This document shows, in pieces, positions 23,161-30,672 of a stretch of 30,672 nucleotides of DNA. This stretch comes from CAZRIE01 sp964600075 (GTDB taxonomy: Bacteria > Bacteroidota > Bacteroidia > Flavobacteriales > Flavobacteriaceae). Each line of letters starts with the position of its first letter. Position 1 is the stretch's first letter. The position numbers were made by a program, and so were the translations under genes. A model generated the notes under the pieces. It saw only the letters and a program-made list of their open reading frames with translations, ran no database searches and was not told where the DNA came from. The stretch covers positions 1 to 30,672 of the forward strand of contig CAZRIE010000047.1 of the NCBI GenBank assembly GCA_964600075.1, in the 5' to 3' direction.

Positions 23161-26100
23161 ATGCTAAAAATATTCATACAGCGGCCAGTACTTTCTACAG
23201 TAATTTCAATCATTATAGTTCTCCTGGGTGTTTTGGGCCTTACGGAATTGCCAGTTACCCAATACCCCGATATTGCGCCACCTACCGTACAGGTTAATGC
23301 TACTTACCCTGGTGCAAATGCGCAGACCATCTTGGAAAGCGTAATCGTTCCCATTGAAGAACAGATCAATGGGGTCGAGGGTATGACCTATATCACCTCT
23401 ACTGCAAGTAATAATGGTAGTGCGACCATACAGGTTTTCTTTGAGCAGGGCTATAATCCTGATATTGCTGCCGTAAATGTTCAAAATCGGGTTGCGCGGG
23501 CCAATTCATTACTGCCCTCAGAAGTCGTTCGCGCAGGAGTCATTACCCAAAAACAACAAAATTCGGCTTTGATGTATGCGGCACTGTTCTCAACGACCGA
23601 GGATTATGATGATACCTATATTCAGAACTATCTTAATATCAATGTCGTTCCAGAACTTTTGAGAATCAAGGGTGTTGGCGCGATTACAATTTTTGGTGGA
23701 AAGGATTATTCGATGCGCGTTTGGTTGGATCCTGAAAAAATGGCCAATTATGGACTTTCAGCCTCGGAAGCTATCGCTGCCATCAACGAACAAAGTTTGG
23801 AAGCGGCTGCAGGTTCGCTTGGGCAAAATGCAGGAGAATCTTTCGAATACGTTATAAAATATAAAGGTCGCTATAAAACCGCGGAAGAATATGAGAATAT
23901 TGTGGTCAAGGCCTTGGGCAATGGCCGATTTCTACGTTTAAAAGATGTTGCTAAAGTGGAACTTGACGCTTTTTCCTATTCCTCCCTATCCAACTCGAAA
24001 GGCTATCCAGGTATCAACTTCGGGGTGTTTCAAACCCCTGGATCAAACGCACAGGAAATCATTGAACAGATGTATGTGAAGTTCGACGAATTGGAGCTAG
24101 ATTTTCCCAAGGGTATAGAATACCTGATTAATTACGACACCAATAAATTTTTGACCGCTTCCATCGATAAGGTAAAGGAAACCTTAATCGAGGCTTTTCT
24201 TTTGGTTTTCTTGGTGGTGTTTTTATTTCTTCAGGACTTTAAATCTACTTTAATTCCGGCCATTGCCGTCCCCGTTTCCATTATCGGCACCTTCTTTTTT
24301 CTAAATATATTGGGGTACTCCATCAACTTGTTGACACTTTTTGCCCTTATTTTGGCCATCGGTATCGTGGTAGATGATGCCATTGTAGTGGTCGAGGCCG
24401 TATATGCAAAGTTGGAGGGAGGTGAAAAAAACCCCAGAAAAGCTTCTATCGAAGCTATGGGCGAAATTAGTGGGGCTATCATTTCCATTACCTTGGTGAT
24501 GGCGGCAGTGTTCATTCCCATAACCTTTATCAAGGGACCTGCGGGCGTATTTTATGAACAGTTCGGCGTAACGTTGATTATTGCCATCTTGATTTCCGCC
24601 TTGAATGCCCTAACTTTGAGTCCGGCTTTATGTGCTATTTTTCTTAAACCGCCGAAAGAAGAAAAAAACGGCGAAAGAAAGAACCTTTTACAACGTTTTT
24701 ACGTCGCCTTCAATACGGCGTTTGAGACCACTAAAAAAAGATACACAAATTCCCTCAGCTTTTTGTTCAAGAATAAATGGGTCACTTTTCTGATTTTGGG
24801 CCTCGCCGTAGGCAGCATCTTTTTTGCCAATAGCGTAATCCCAACAGGTTTTGTACCTGGGGAGGATAGGGGCGTTATTTTCGTGAACATTGAACTACCC
24901 CCTGGCGCATCGCTCGACCGTACCTTCAAGGTTACCGAAAATTTGTACGATCAAATGAAAGATATAGAAGGTATACGCACGGCCTCTTTAATAGGTGGAC
25001 GCAACTTTTTCTCGGGAGCTGGAAGTTCTTATGGTTTGGGCTTTATCATTTTAGAAAGCTGGGAAGATAGGGGAACAGATGCTACTTCCATCGAAGGTAT
25101 CATCGCCAAACTGAACCAAAAGGCAACAGCGATCAGCGATGCAAAAATACTTTTCTTTACCCCTTCCAGCGTGCCAGGTTTCGGAAGTTCGGACGGATTC
25201 GAGGTGCGTATTCTAGACCGCGCCTCTGGGGAATTGGCAAAATTGGACGAGACTGCATCCGCCTTTGTTGGTGCTTTGAACCAGAGGCCCGAAGTTGCTT
25301 TTGCGTCCAATTCATTTAGTACTTCTTTTCCACAGTTACAGCTCAATATCGACGTCCCAAAGGCCAAGGAAGCCGGTATTACGGTGAGCAATATCCTTCG
25401 GACATTACAAGGCTATGTCGGCGGATTTTTTGCTACGGATTTCAGTAGGTTCGGAAAGCAGTACCGCGTGTTCGTTCAGGCACTGCCAGAGGATCGCAAC
25501 GACCCATCGGATCTCAATAGTATTTTTGTAAAAAGTGAAACGGGCCAAATGGCACCTATCTCGCAGTTTGTAACATTAGAAAGAGTCTACGGCCCGCAGA
25601 CCATTAACCGATTTAATCTTTTCAACGCGGTAACGGTTAACGGAACGGTAGCACCGGGCTATAGTTCCGGCGATGCCATTGCCGTTGTCAATCAACTGGC
25701 GGAGGAACAGTTGCCAGAGAACTTCGATATTGCCTATTCCGGTATTACACGTGAAGAAATCGCAGCAGGCGGACAAGCGGGTATCATCTTTCTGCTAAGC
25801 ATTGTTTTCGTGTATTTCTTGTTATCGGCCCAGTTCGAGAGCTATCTGTTGCCGTTATCGGTCATCTTCTCTCTGCCCATTGGTGTGGCCGGCGCTTATT
25901 TCACGACTTGGATATCAGGCTTGGAGAACAATATTTATTTTCAGATTGCCCTGATTATGCTCATCGGTCTATTAGCGAAGAACGCTATCTTGATCGTTGA
26001 GTTCGCCATGCAACGCCGCAAACAGGGAATGGACATTACAAAAGCCGCCCTTGAGGGTGCAAAAGTTCGGTTACGTCCAATTTTAATGACTTCTTTCGCT

Positions 26101-26325
26101 TTTATTTTGGGATTATTGCCCTTAGTGTTGGCAAGTGGTGTTGGTGCACTGGGCAATCGTTCTATAGGTACCGGCGCGGCAGGTGGGCTGCTCTTCGGTA
26201 CGGTATTGGGTGTTTTTGTCATCCCTGTGCTTTTTGTGATTTTTCAATGGCTACAAGAAAAAATAACAGGTGTTCCCGAAGCCGTGAAGGAAAGTAATAG
26301 CAATGTAGAACAAGACCATGCTTAA
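23161..26325 (+). CDS. RND multidrug efflux pump, HAE1/AcrB type
   Basis: A 1054-residue inner-membrane proton/drug antiporter. It opens with FIQRPVLSTVISIIIVLLG and LPVTQYPDIAPPTVQVNATY, the HAE1 hallmark. The proton-relay residues are visible: D405 and D406 (GIVVDDAIVVVEAV, helix 4) and K940 (LLAKNAILIVEFA, helix 10), the equivalents of AcrB D407, D408 and K940. Two large periplasmic porter regions separate the helix groups, and the GPAGVFYEQFGVTLIIAI segment is present. Substrates (drugs, bile-like detergents, metabolites) cannot be read from sequence. Translation is linked to the downstream outer-membrane gene by an 8-base overlap. Confidence 0.97.
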   Translation: MLKIFIQRPVLSTVISIIIVLLGVLGLTELPVTQYPDIAPPTVQVNATYPGANAQTILESVIVPIEEQINGVEGMTYITSTASNNGSATIQVFFEQGYNPDIAAVNVQNRVARANSLLPSEVVRAGVITQKQQNSALMYAALFSTTEDYDDTYIQNYLNINVVPELLRIKGVGAITIFGGKDYSMRVWLDPEKMANYGLSASEAIAAINEQSLEAAAGSLGQNAGESFEYVIKYKGRYKTAEEYENIVVKALGNGRFLRLKDVAKVELDAFSYSSLSNSKGYPGINFGVFQTPGSNAQEIIEQMYVKFDELELDFPKGIEYLINYDTNKFLTASIDKVKETLIEAFLLVFLVVFLFLQDFKSTLIPAIAVPVSIIGTFFFLNILGYSINLLTLFALILAIGIVVDDAIVVVEAVYAKLEGGEKNPRKASIEAMGEISGAIISITLVMAAVFIPITFIKGPAGVFYEQFGVTLIIAILISALNALTLSPALCAIFLKPPKEEKNGERKNLLQRFYVAFNTAFETTKKRYTNSLSFLFKNKWVTFLILGLAVGSIFFANSVIPTGFVPGEDRGVIFVNIELPPGASLDRTFKVTENLYDQMKDIEGIRTASLIGGRNFFSGAGSSYGLGFIILESWEDRGTDATSIEGIIAKLNQKATAISDAKILFFTPSSVPGFGSSDGFEVRILDRASGELAKLDETASAFVGALNQRPEVAFASNSFSTSFPQLQLNIDVPKAKEAGITVSNILRTLQGYVGGFFATDFSRFGKQYRVFVQALPEDRNDPSDLNSIFVKSETGQMAPISQFVTLERVYGPQTINRFNLFNAVTVNGTVAPGYSSGDAIAVVNQLAEEQLPENFDIAYSGITREEIAAGGQAGIIFLLSIVFVYFLLSAQFESYLLPLSVIFSLPIGVAGAYFTTWISGLENNIYFQIALIMLIGLLAKNAILIVEFAMQRRKQGMDITKAALEGAKVRLRPILMTSFAFILGLLPLVLASGVGALGNRSIGTGAAGGLLFGTVLGVFVIPVLFVIFQWLQEKITGVPEAVKESNSNVEQDHA

Positions 26326-27727
26326 GAAACCGCTAAAACTTTTTAAAGTAGTAATGGGAGTGGTGTTACTGTCAACGGTACAATCGTGCTTTGTGGCCAA
26401 GAACTATGAGCGGCCTGACTTGGAGGAAGTGGAGAACTTGTATCGTGCCGATACCGTTTCGGTGGATACCGTCTCTATGGCTTCCGTTTCATGGGAAGAA
26501 CTATTTACCGATACCTATTTAAAAGAATATATCACAGAGGGGCTCGAAAATAATCTGGACATCCGTATGGCCATCCAGCAAGTTTTATCGGCGGAAGCGT
26601 ATATGAAACAAGGAAAGGCAGGCTACTATCCTTCTTTAAACGCAAACGCCACCTTAACCCATCAAGAACTAGCAGCAAACAGTCAGTTCGGTTCTTTTTT
26701 TGACGGTTCCATCAATCAATATGAGTTCTCAAGCACCCTATCTTGGGAGGCCGATATTTGGGGTAAGATACGGAGTAGCCGAAGAGCTTCCCGGGCGTCA
26801 TACCTAGGAAGTCTTGCAGCCCACCAAGCGGTAAAGACCCGCTTGATTTCTGAAATTTCAGCTACCTATTATCAACTTTTGGCTCTAGACGAGCAAAACG
26901 CTATTACACAGAAGACCATTGAAAACCGTGAGCGAAGTTTGGAAACGATACAAATTTTGAAAGAAGCCGGAACGGTTACCCAAGTTGCAGTCGACCAAAC
27001 AGCAGCGCAACTCTACGGTGCACAGGCCTTGCAGGTCGATATCGAAAAATTGACTTTTAGAACGGAAAATGCATTTGCCATCCTTATGGGGAAACCGGCC
27101 CAAGATGTTAAACGGAGTACTTTGAGAGAGCAGTCCATCAACACCAATCTTGAAATCGGACTACCTCTGCTTTTGTTACGAAACCGCCCTGATGTGATTA
27201 CCGCGGAATACGATTTTGTGAATACTTTTGAACTCACCAATGTGGCCCGCAGTAATTTTTATCCTTCCCTGACCATTACCGCCACCGGAGGGTTTCAAAG
27301 CCTGGAATTCGACAAGTGGTTCAGTGCAGGTTCGTTGTTTGCATCGATAATTGGCGGCCTTGCCCAACCTATTTTCAATAAAAGACAGATACGTACCCAG
27401 TTCGAGGTTGCCGAGGCACTTCAAGAACAAAGTTTATTGAATTTCAAAAAGACGTTGCTAATCGCCGGCCAAGAAGTGTCAAATGCACTCTTCGAATTCA
27501 ATGCTGAGACCGAAAAATATGTCTTTCTTCAAAAGCAGGTGGAAGCGTTACGCTTGGCGGAGACCAATTCAGAAGTGTTGTTAAACAACGGATTCGGAAC
27601 CTATTTGGATTTATTGATCGCTCGGCAGGCCGCGCTCAATGCAGAACTAAACGTTATCGAGAGCAAACTACAACAACTTCAGACGGTAGTATCATTATAT
27701 AGGTCACTTGGGGGAGGTTGGCGTTAA
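26318..27727 (+). CDS. Outer-membrane efflux lipoprotein (TolC/OprM, NodT family)
   Basis: The outer-membrane channel of the tripartite pump, 469 residues. A lipoprotein signal ends STVQSC with acyl site C24, followed by the NodT-type opening YERPDLEE. Two repeated TolC domains follow: SVSWEELFTDTYLKEYITEG with the long coiled coil ending GKAGYYPSLNANATLTHQEL, then LPLLLLRNRPDVITAEYDFV, characteristic of this family, with the second coil ending RSNFYPSLTITATGGFQSLE. The start overlaps the pump gene by eight bases, so the three proteins are made together. The C-terminus (LYRSLGGGW) is typical. Confidence 0.95.
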   Translation: MLKKPLKLFKVVMGVVLLSTVQSCFVAKNYERPDLEEVENLYRADTVSVDTVSMASVSWEELFTDTYLKEYITEGLENNLDIRMAIQQVLSAEAYMKQGKAGYYPSLNANATLTHQELAANSQFGSFFDGSINQYEFSSTLSWEADIWGKIRSSRRASRASYLGSLAAHQAVKTRLISEISATYYQLLALDEQNAITQKTIENRERSLETIQILKEAGTVTQVAVDQTAAQLYGAQALQVDIEKLTFRTENAFAILMGKPAQDVKRSTLREQSINTNLEIGLPLLLLRNRPDVITAEYDFVNTFELTNVARSNFYPSLTITATGGFQSLEFDKWFSAGSLFASIIGGLAQPIFNKRQIRTQFEVAEALQEQSLLNFKKTLLIAGQEVSNALFEFNAETEKYVFLQKQVEALRLAETNSEVLLNNGFGTYLDLLIARQAALNAELNVIESKLQQLQTVVSLYRSLGGGWR

Positions 27728-27730
27728 ACT

Positions 27731-27855
27731 ATTATCGTAACGGAAACCATTTTGCTGTAAGTTCTTCTATACGCTGTTTCGCGGTCTAGGTCACTTCTTT
27801 TACATCAACAGTTTCGACTGGTGCTTTACGTTTTTCCGTTGCTTGATTACATGAG
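27731..27855 (-). pseudogene. Possible C-terminal gene remnant
   Basis: Read on the minus strand, this spacer encodes a coding-like peptide: NQATEKRKAPVETVDVKEVT, an in-frame TAG, then TAKQRIEELTAKWFPLR and a TAA. Composition (Lys/Glu/Val/Thr-rich, then amphipathic) resembles the tail of a real protein. No start codon or upstream part is present: a TGA lies a short way upstream in frame. Family not recognised. It could be a broken gene end or chance. Confidence 0.3.
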
Positions 27856-27863
27856 AGAAGAAG

Positions 27864-27899
27864 CGGAAAATCATTATAAAATGATCCGTCTCATTTTTT
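27864..27899 (+). terminator. Possible terminator for the RND operon
   Basis: CGG-(AAA bulge)-ATCATT pairs with AATGATCCG around ATAA, followed after five bases by TTTTTT (27894-27899). It lies 136 bases beyond the outer-membrane gene and overlaps the 3' end of the minus-strand CYTH gene. Stem stability is moderate because of the bulge. Confidence 0.4.
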
Positions 27900-28364
27900 C
27901 CAAGTTGTATAGGGCATTTTGCTCAATTGCGAATTGTAATATCGTATTTCTCCTGTTACTTCCTTACCAAGCCACTCTTTTTTTTCAAAGACTTCATCTT
28001 CCGACTGTAATTCTATTTCTGCCAAAACGAGTCCTTCATTTTCCCCGTGAAACTCATCAATTTCATAAACATGATTTCCACTGTGAACATTATATCTTAT
28101 TTTATCGATTGTTCCTTTATCACACAATTCCAATAGCTTTTCAGCATCGCTTAGCGGTATTTCCTGTTCCCATTCGAAACGGGTGGTGCCCGCCACGTTT
28201 GATTTCCCTTTGATAGTCAGGTAACCCGAATCGCCTTTAACCCTTACGCGGACAGTTCTTTCGGGATGGGTGTTCAAAAAACCCTGTACAATACGTTCTT
28301 TTGACGTCGCCTCTTTTCTATAGGCATCAAACTTCACCAAGAATTTACGCTCTATTTCTATCAC
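27891..28364 (-). CDS. CYTH-domain protein (triphosphate tunnel metalloenzyme)
   Basis: A cytoplasmic 157-residue CYTH protein. Family members hydrolyse inorganic triphosphate or related compounds; a few are class IV adenylate cyclases. The N-terminal ExExK signature is E3, E5, K7 (MIEIERKFLV). The tunnel residues are visible: TVRVRVKGD (basic strand), YLTIKGK, FEWEQEI, YEIDEFHGENEGLVLAEIEL (acidic metal-binding strands) and EIRYYN. The short length without extra domains fits a stand-alone tripolyphosphatase such as that of Nitrosomonas. The start is GTG 28364, two bases after the upstream gene, since the ExExK motif must be at the extreme N-terminus. Confidence 0.9.
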   Translation of the reverse strand: MIEIERKFLVKFDAYRKEATSKERIVQGFLNTHPERTVRVRVKGDSGYLTIKGKSNVAGTTRFEWEQEIPLSDAEKLLELCDKGTIDKIRYNVHSGNHVYEIDEFHGENEGLVLAEIELQSEDEVFEKKEWLGKEVTGEIRYYNSQLSKMPYTTWKK

Positions 28365-28366
28365 CG

Positions 28367-29032
28367 TTATGCTATTTTTTTGATTTCATCAGATGCTATC
28401 CGTATGTTTCCATAGTGGTTGTTTGCCAACCAGAACATAGCCCTTGCAATGGTTTCCGGTTCTATGGATCTGTATTTTTCCAACGAACCGACTAAGGCCA
28501 AATTGACGACTTTCATAATTTGCTTAAAAAGCGATTCGGCCATTCGCTTTTCCTTGCGCTTACCGCCTATTAAAGAAGGTTGCAAAATATGGGTTTTTAC
28601 AATGCCTATTCTCAAAATCGCCTCTTCCATTTCACCTTTAACACGATTATAAAAAATGGTGCTATCGCTATTGGCACCCAAAGCTGAAATCACGATAAAT
28701 GTAGCTATGCCGTTTTGTTTGCACAAAAGGGCCGCATTAACTGGAATGCCATAATCTATGTTTTTGTAAACCTCTTTATCAGGAGTTTTTGATTTGGTCG
28801 TACCTATACAGCAAAAGACTTCATCGGCTTTAAAATCTTCAGCAAAGCCTTTTAAATTAGTTAAATCTCCTAAATATTCTTGAATTTTCGGATGGTGGAA
28901 CCCTACGCTTGAGCGCGAAAAAACCTTTATGCTTTGGTAACGATCGTCTTCAATTAAAAGCTGGACTAATTTTCCTCCGGTGAGTCCGGTAGCTCCAAGT
29001 ACAATCGCTGTCTTTCCTTGTTTTTCTATCAA
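28367..29032 (-). CDS. NAD(P)-binding oxidoreductase-like protein (atypical SDR, TIP30-like)
   Basis: A 221-residue Rossmann-fold protein of the atypical SDR / NAD(P)H-binding family. The cofactor motif GATGLTGG (about 13-20) is clear. Strand pattern IKVFSRSS follows, then DEVFCCIGTTKSKTPDKEVY, TFIVISALGANSDS and the YNRVKGEMEEAI segment carrying the YxxxK pair. Similar to human HTATIP2 and bacterial relatives of unknown substrate. It is directly upstream of, and probably cotranscribed with, the CYTH gene (gap two bases). No role connecting the two is apparent. Confidence 0.87.
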   Translation of the reverse strand: MIEKQGKTAIVLGATGLTGGKLVQLLIEDDRYQSIKVFSRSSVGFHHPKIQEYLGDLTNLKGFAEDFKADEVFCCIGTTKSKTPDKEVYKNIDYGIPVNAALLCKQNGIATFIVISALGANSDSTIFYNRVKGEMEEAILRIGIVKTHILQPSLIGGKRKEKRMAESLFKQIMKVVNLALVGSLEKYRSIEPETIARAMFWLANNHYGNIRIASDEIKKIA

Positions 29033-29114
29033 ATTAATTAGGTTTCTTTCAAGCCCACAAAAAAGAGGGCCAATTCAATTAATAGCTCTTAATAACTTGT
29101 TATAAATTTACAAT

Positions 29115-30215
29115 ATGGAAACGGATTTCCCCATGCGAAAGATTATCCATGTCGATATGGATGCATTCTATGCCTCCGTGGAGCAATTGGACGATTCCGA
29201 GCTTCGCGGAAAACCTGTTGCCGTTGGGGGAAGTTCGAAAAGGGGCGTTGTAGCCGCCGCCAGTTACGAGGCGCGTAAATTTGGGGTTCGAAGTGCCATG
29301 AGTAGCGTGTTGGCCATACGCAATTGTCCCCAGCTGATTTTTGTAAAGGCCCGGTTCGATAGGTATAAGGAAATTTCAAAACAGATTCGGAATATCTTTT
29401 ACGATTATACCGATTTGGTAGAGCCGCTTTCTTTGGACGAGGCCTATCTTGATGTTACGATTAACAAAAAAGGAAATCCCTCGGCGACTTTGATCGCCAA
29501 AGAAATACGCCAACGTATTTTTGATGAAACGGGATTGAATGCTTCCGCGGGAATTTCCATCAACAAGTTTATCGCCAAGGTCGCCAGTGATATCAACAAG
29601 CCCAACGGACAAAAAACGGTCAACCCCGAAGAGGTCATTCAATTTCTGGAAGATCTTGAAATTCGCAAATTCTATGGGGTGGGCAAGGTCACTGCGGAAA
29701 AAATGTACAAACTGGGCATTTTTACAGGAAAGGATCTTAAAAGAAAACCTCTCGAATTTTTAGCCGATAAATTCGGAAAGAGCGGTAGCTATTATTACCA
29801 TGTCGTACGTGGCATTCACGACAGTGCCGTAAAACCGCACCGCATTGCGAAGTCGGTTGGTGCAGAACGTACCTTTAGCGAAAACCTTAGTAGCGAAATC
29901 TTTATGCTCGAACGTCTCGAACATATCGCAGAAGAGCTTGAACGGCGATTAAAGAAATCGAATATCGCCGGAAAGACCGTTACCCTAAAAATAAAATATA
30001 GCGACTTTACATTGAACACGCGAAGCAAGACACTCTCCTATTTTATTGCGGACAAAAGTTTGATTTTGGAAACGGCCAAGGAACTACTCTATCAGGAAGA
30101 ACTTCAAAATTCGGTTCGGTTACTCGGTATTTCGTTGGCCAACCTGAATACCGGGGAAAAGAAAATTGAAGCCGATGAGCAGTTGGTCTCCGTGCAGTTA
30201 AAGTTTGATTTTTAA
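29115..30215 (+). CDS. dinB: DNA polymerase IV (Y-family translesion polymerase)
   Basis: Error-prone polymerase that bypasses DNA lesions. From ATG 29115 it has 366 residues; ATG 29133 (MRKIIHVDMDAFYASVEQ) would be the more usual start. Catalytic residues: D14 and D16 in HVDMDAFYASVEQ, and D108 and E109 in SLDEAYLDVT. The later region shows the little-finger segment KSVGAERTFSENL, helix-hairpin-helix KFYGVGKVTAEKMYKLGI, and a C-terminal QLKFDF (361-366) that resembles a beta-clamp-binding motif. No LexA-type box was identified upstream. It is divergent from the NAD(P)-binding gene across an 82-base spacer. Confidence 0.96.
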   Translation: METDFPMRKIIHVDMDAFYASVEQLDDSELRGKPVAVGGSSKRGVVAAASYEARKFGVRSAMSSVLAIRNCPQLIFVKARFDRYKEISKQIRNIFYDYTDLVEPLSLDEAYLDVTINKKGNPSATLIAKEIRQRIFDETGLNASAGISINKFIAKVASDINKPNGQKTVNPEEVIQFLEDLEIRKFYGVGKVTAEKMYKLGIFTGKDLKRKPLEFLADKFGKSGSYYYHVVRGIHDSAVKPHRIAKSVGAERTFSENLSSEIFMLERLEHIAEELERRLKKSNIAGKTVTLKIKYSDFTLNTRSKTLSYFIADKSLILETAKELLYQEELQNSVRLLGISLANLNTGEKKIEADEQLVSVQLKFDF

Positions 30216-30238
30216 GCGGAGTTTTGCAGCCCGCTTTT
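30214..30238 (+). terminator. Possible weak terminator after dinB
   Basis: AAGCGG (30214-30219) pairs with CCGCTT (30231-30236) across an 11-base loop, with four T in all (30235-30238). It overlaps the dinB stop codon. Short T-run, so only weakly supported. Confidence 0.35.
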
Positions 30239-30288
30239 GAGCTCTTTTGGGAAATCCGTTTATGTAAGGAGTGTTATTTTCGAATCGT

Positions 30289-30672
30289 TTACTTGAACTT
30301 TAAAATTTTAATTGGATCTGTCCTTCCCTTAACATTGACCTTCAGGTAAGATTCACGAGGCATAGGCACCTCTTCTAAATGTTTATAGACTTCCTCGGTA
30401 ATAATGAGCTGGGTTTTATATTCTTTGTTCAGCTGTTCTATCCGACTCGCAATGATGACAGGGTTTCCGGTAACCGAATACTGTTTTCTAGATTCGTTTC
30501 CGACATTTCCAGTAACCACATAACCCGCATGAAGGCCGATACCTATTTTAGTTTTGGAGAAAATACCGGCTTCACAGCGCTCCTTTAGTTCTGCCAGTAT
30601 TTTTTTGGCAGCCAAAAATGCATTTTGACAATCATTTCCATGAGATACCGGAGCGCCAAAAGTTGCCATAAA
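30289..30672 (-). CDS. Class III nucleotide cyclase catalytic domain, 3' end (partial)
   Basis: The C-terminal 127 residues of an adenylate/guanylate cyclase; the frame runs off the right edge (a Phe codon precedes the Met at 30669). FMATFGAPVSHGNDCQNAF and KIGIGLHAGYVVTGNVGNES are typical class III motifs, followed by RKQYSVTGNPVIIASRIEQL and LIITEEVYKHL. The canonical sequence at this point is xxGDxVNxAxR: the Asp of GD is Asn here and the catalytic Asn of VN is Ile, while the Arg (ASR) is kept. Similar GN-V-I-AxR variants may be a subfamily trait. The upstream half, including the first metal-binding Asp and any sensor domains, is outside the window. Confidence 0.9.
   Translation of the reverse strand, partial: FMATFGAPVSHGNDCQNAFLAAKKILAELKERCEAGIFSKTKIGIGLHAGYVVTGNVGNESRKQYSVTGNPVIIASRIEQLNKEYKTQLIITEEVYKHLEEVPMPRESYLKVNVKGRTDPIKILKFK

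Noticed and set aside
27821..28213. 130-codon plus-strand open frame
   Set aside because: It lies antisense to the well-supported CYTH gene and has no recognisable protein features.
30289..30669. Complete small cyclase starting at Met 30669
   Set aside because: The frame is open to the window edge and the Met lies inside the conserved FMATFGAP motif, so the true start is outside.

Overview
The window reads as chromosomal DNA of a marine-type member of the Flavobacteriaceae (Bacteroidetes). Evidence: a complete moxR-bat (Bacteroides aerotolerance) gene string, ribosome-binding sites that are mostly weak or absent, TAnnTTTG-type -7 promoter elements, Flavobacteria-like protein sequences throughout, and intergenic short-period repeats of a kind common in that phylum. 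Genus cannot be fixed from sequence alone. No tRNA, rRNA, CRISPR, insertion sequence or phage gene was seen.

Layout. (1) 1-2603, plus strand: an ECF sigma factor, a four-helix membrane protein translationally coupled to it, and a decayed serine hydrolase (class C beta-lactamase-like with TPR tail) carrying a nonsense codon and two deletion/frameshift lesions. (2) 2616-5398, minus strand: an aldo/keto reductase, a YdfG-like short-chain dehydrogenase and an AlbA_2/Schlafen-like putative ATP-binding protein, probably one operon read 5398 to 2616. (3) 5557-14842, plus strand: moxR AAA ATPase, DUF58 protein, a two-membrane-span protein with an unassigned C-terminal domain, batA, batB, batC, batD, batE. 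Several junctions contain short tandem repeats or hairpins. (4) 14890-20340, plus strand: a 102-residue membrane-anchored protein, SulP transporter 1, a tandem universal stress protein, a beta-carbonic anhydrase, a terminator, and SulP transporter 2 with a STAS domain. The natural reading is bicarbonate uptake and CO2/bicarbonate interconversion in a heterotroph. (5) 20488-21912: pheS and an unrecognised 131-residue protein. (6) 22028-27727: a full tripartite RND efflux operon (lipoprotein adaptor, HAE1-type pump, TolC/NodT-type lipoprotein). (7) 27728-29032, minus strand: a possible gene remnant, a CYTH phosphatase-like protein and a NAD(P)-binding protein. (8) 29115-30215: DNA polymerase IV. 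(9) 30289 to the right edge, minus strand: the C-terminal end of a class III nucleotide cyclase with unusual substitutions at two key positions.

How the genes work together. The bat genes encode envelope proteins thought to form a MoxR-driven complex with VWA and TPR modules. The SulP-Usp-carbonic anhydrase-SulP group couples anion transport to an enzyme for the same substrate. The RND set is self-contained, with no adjacent regulator in view. The best candidates for undescribed biology are the small protein heading the bicarbonate-type cluster, the extra domain on the bat-operon protein at 7517-9178, and the membrane protein coupled to the ECF sigma factor. None of these is proven here.
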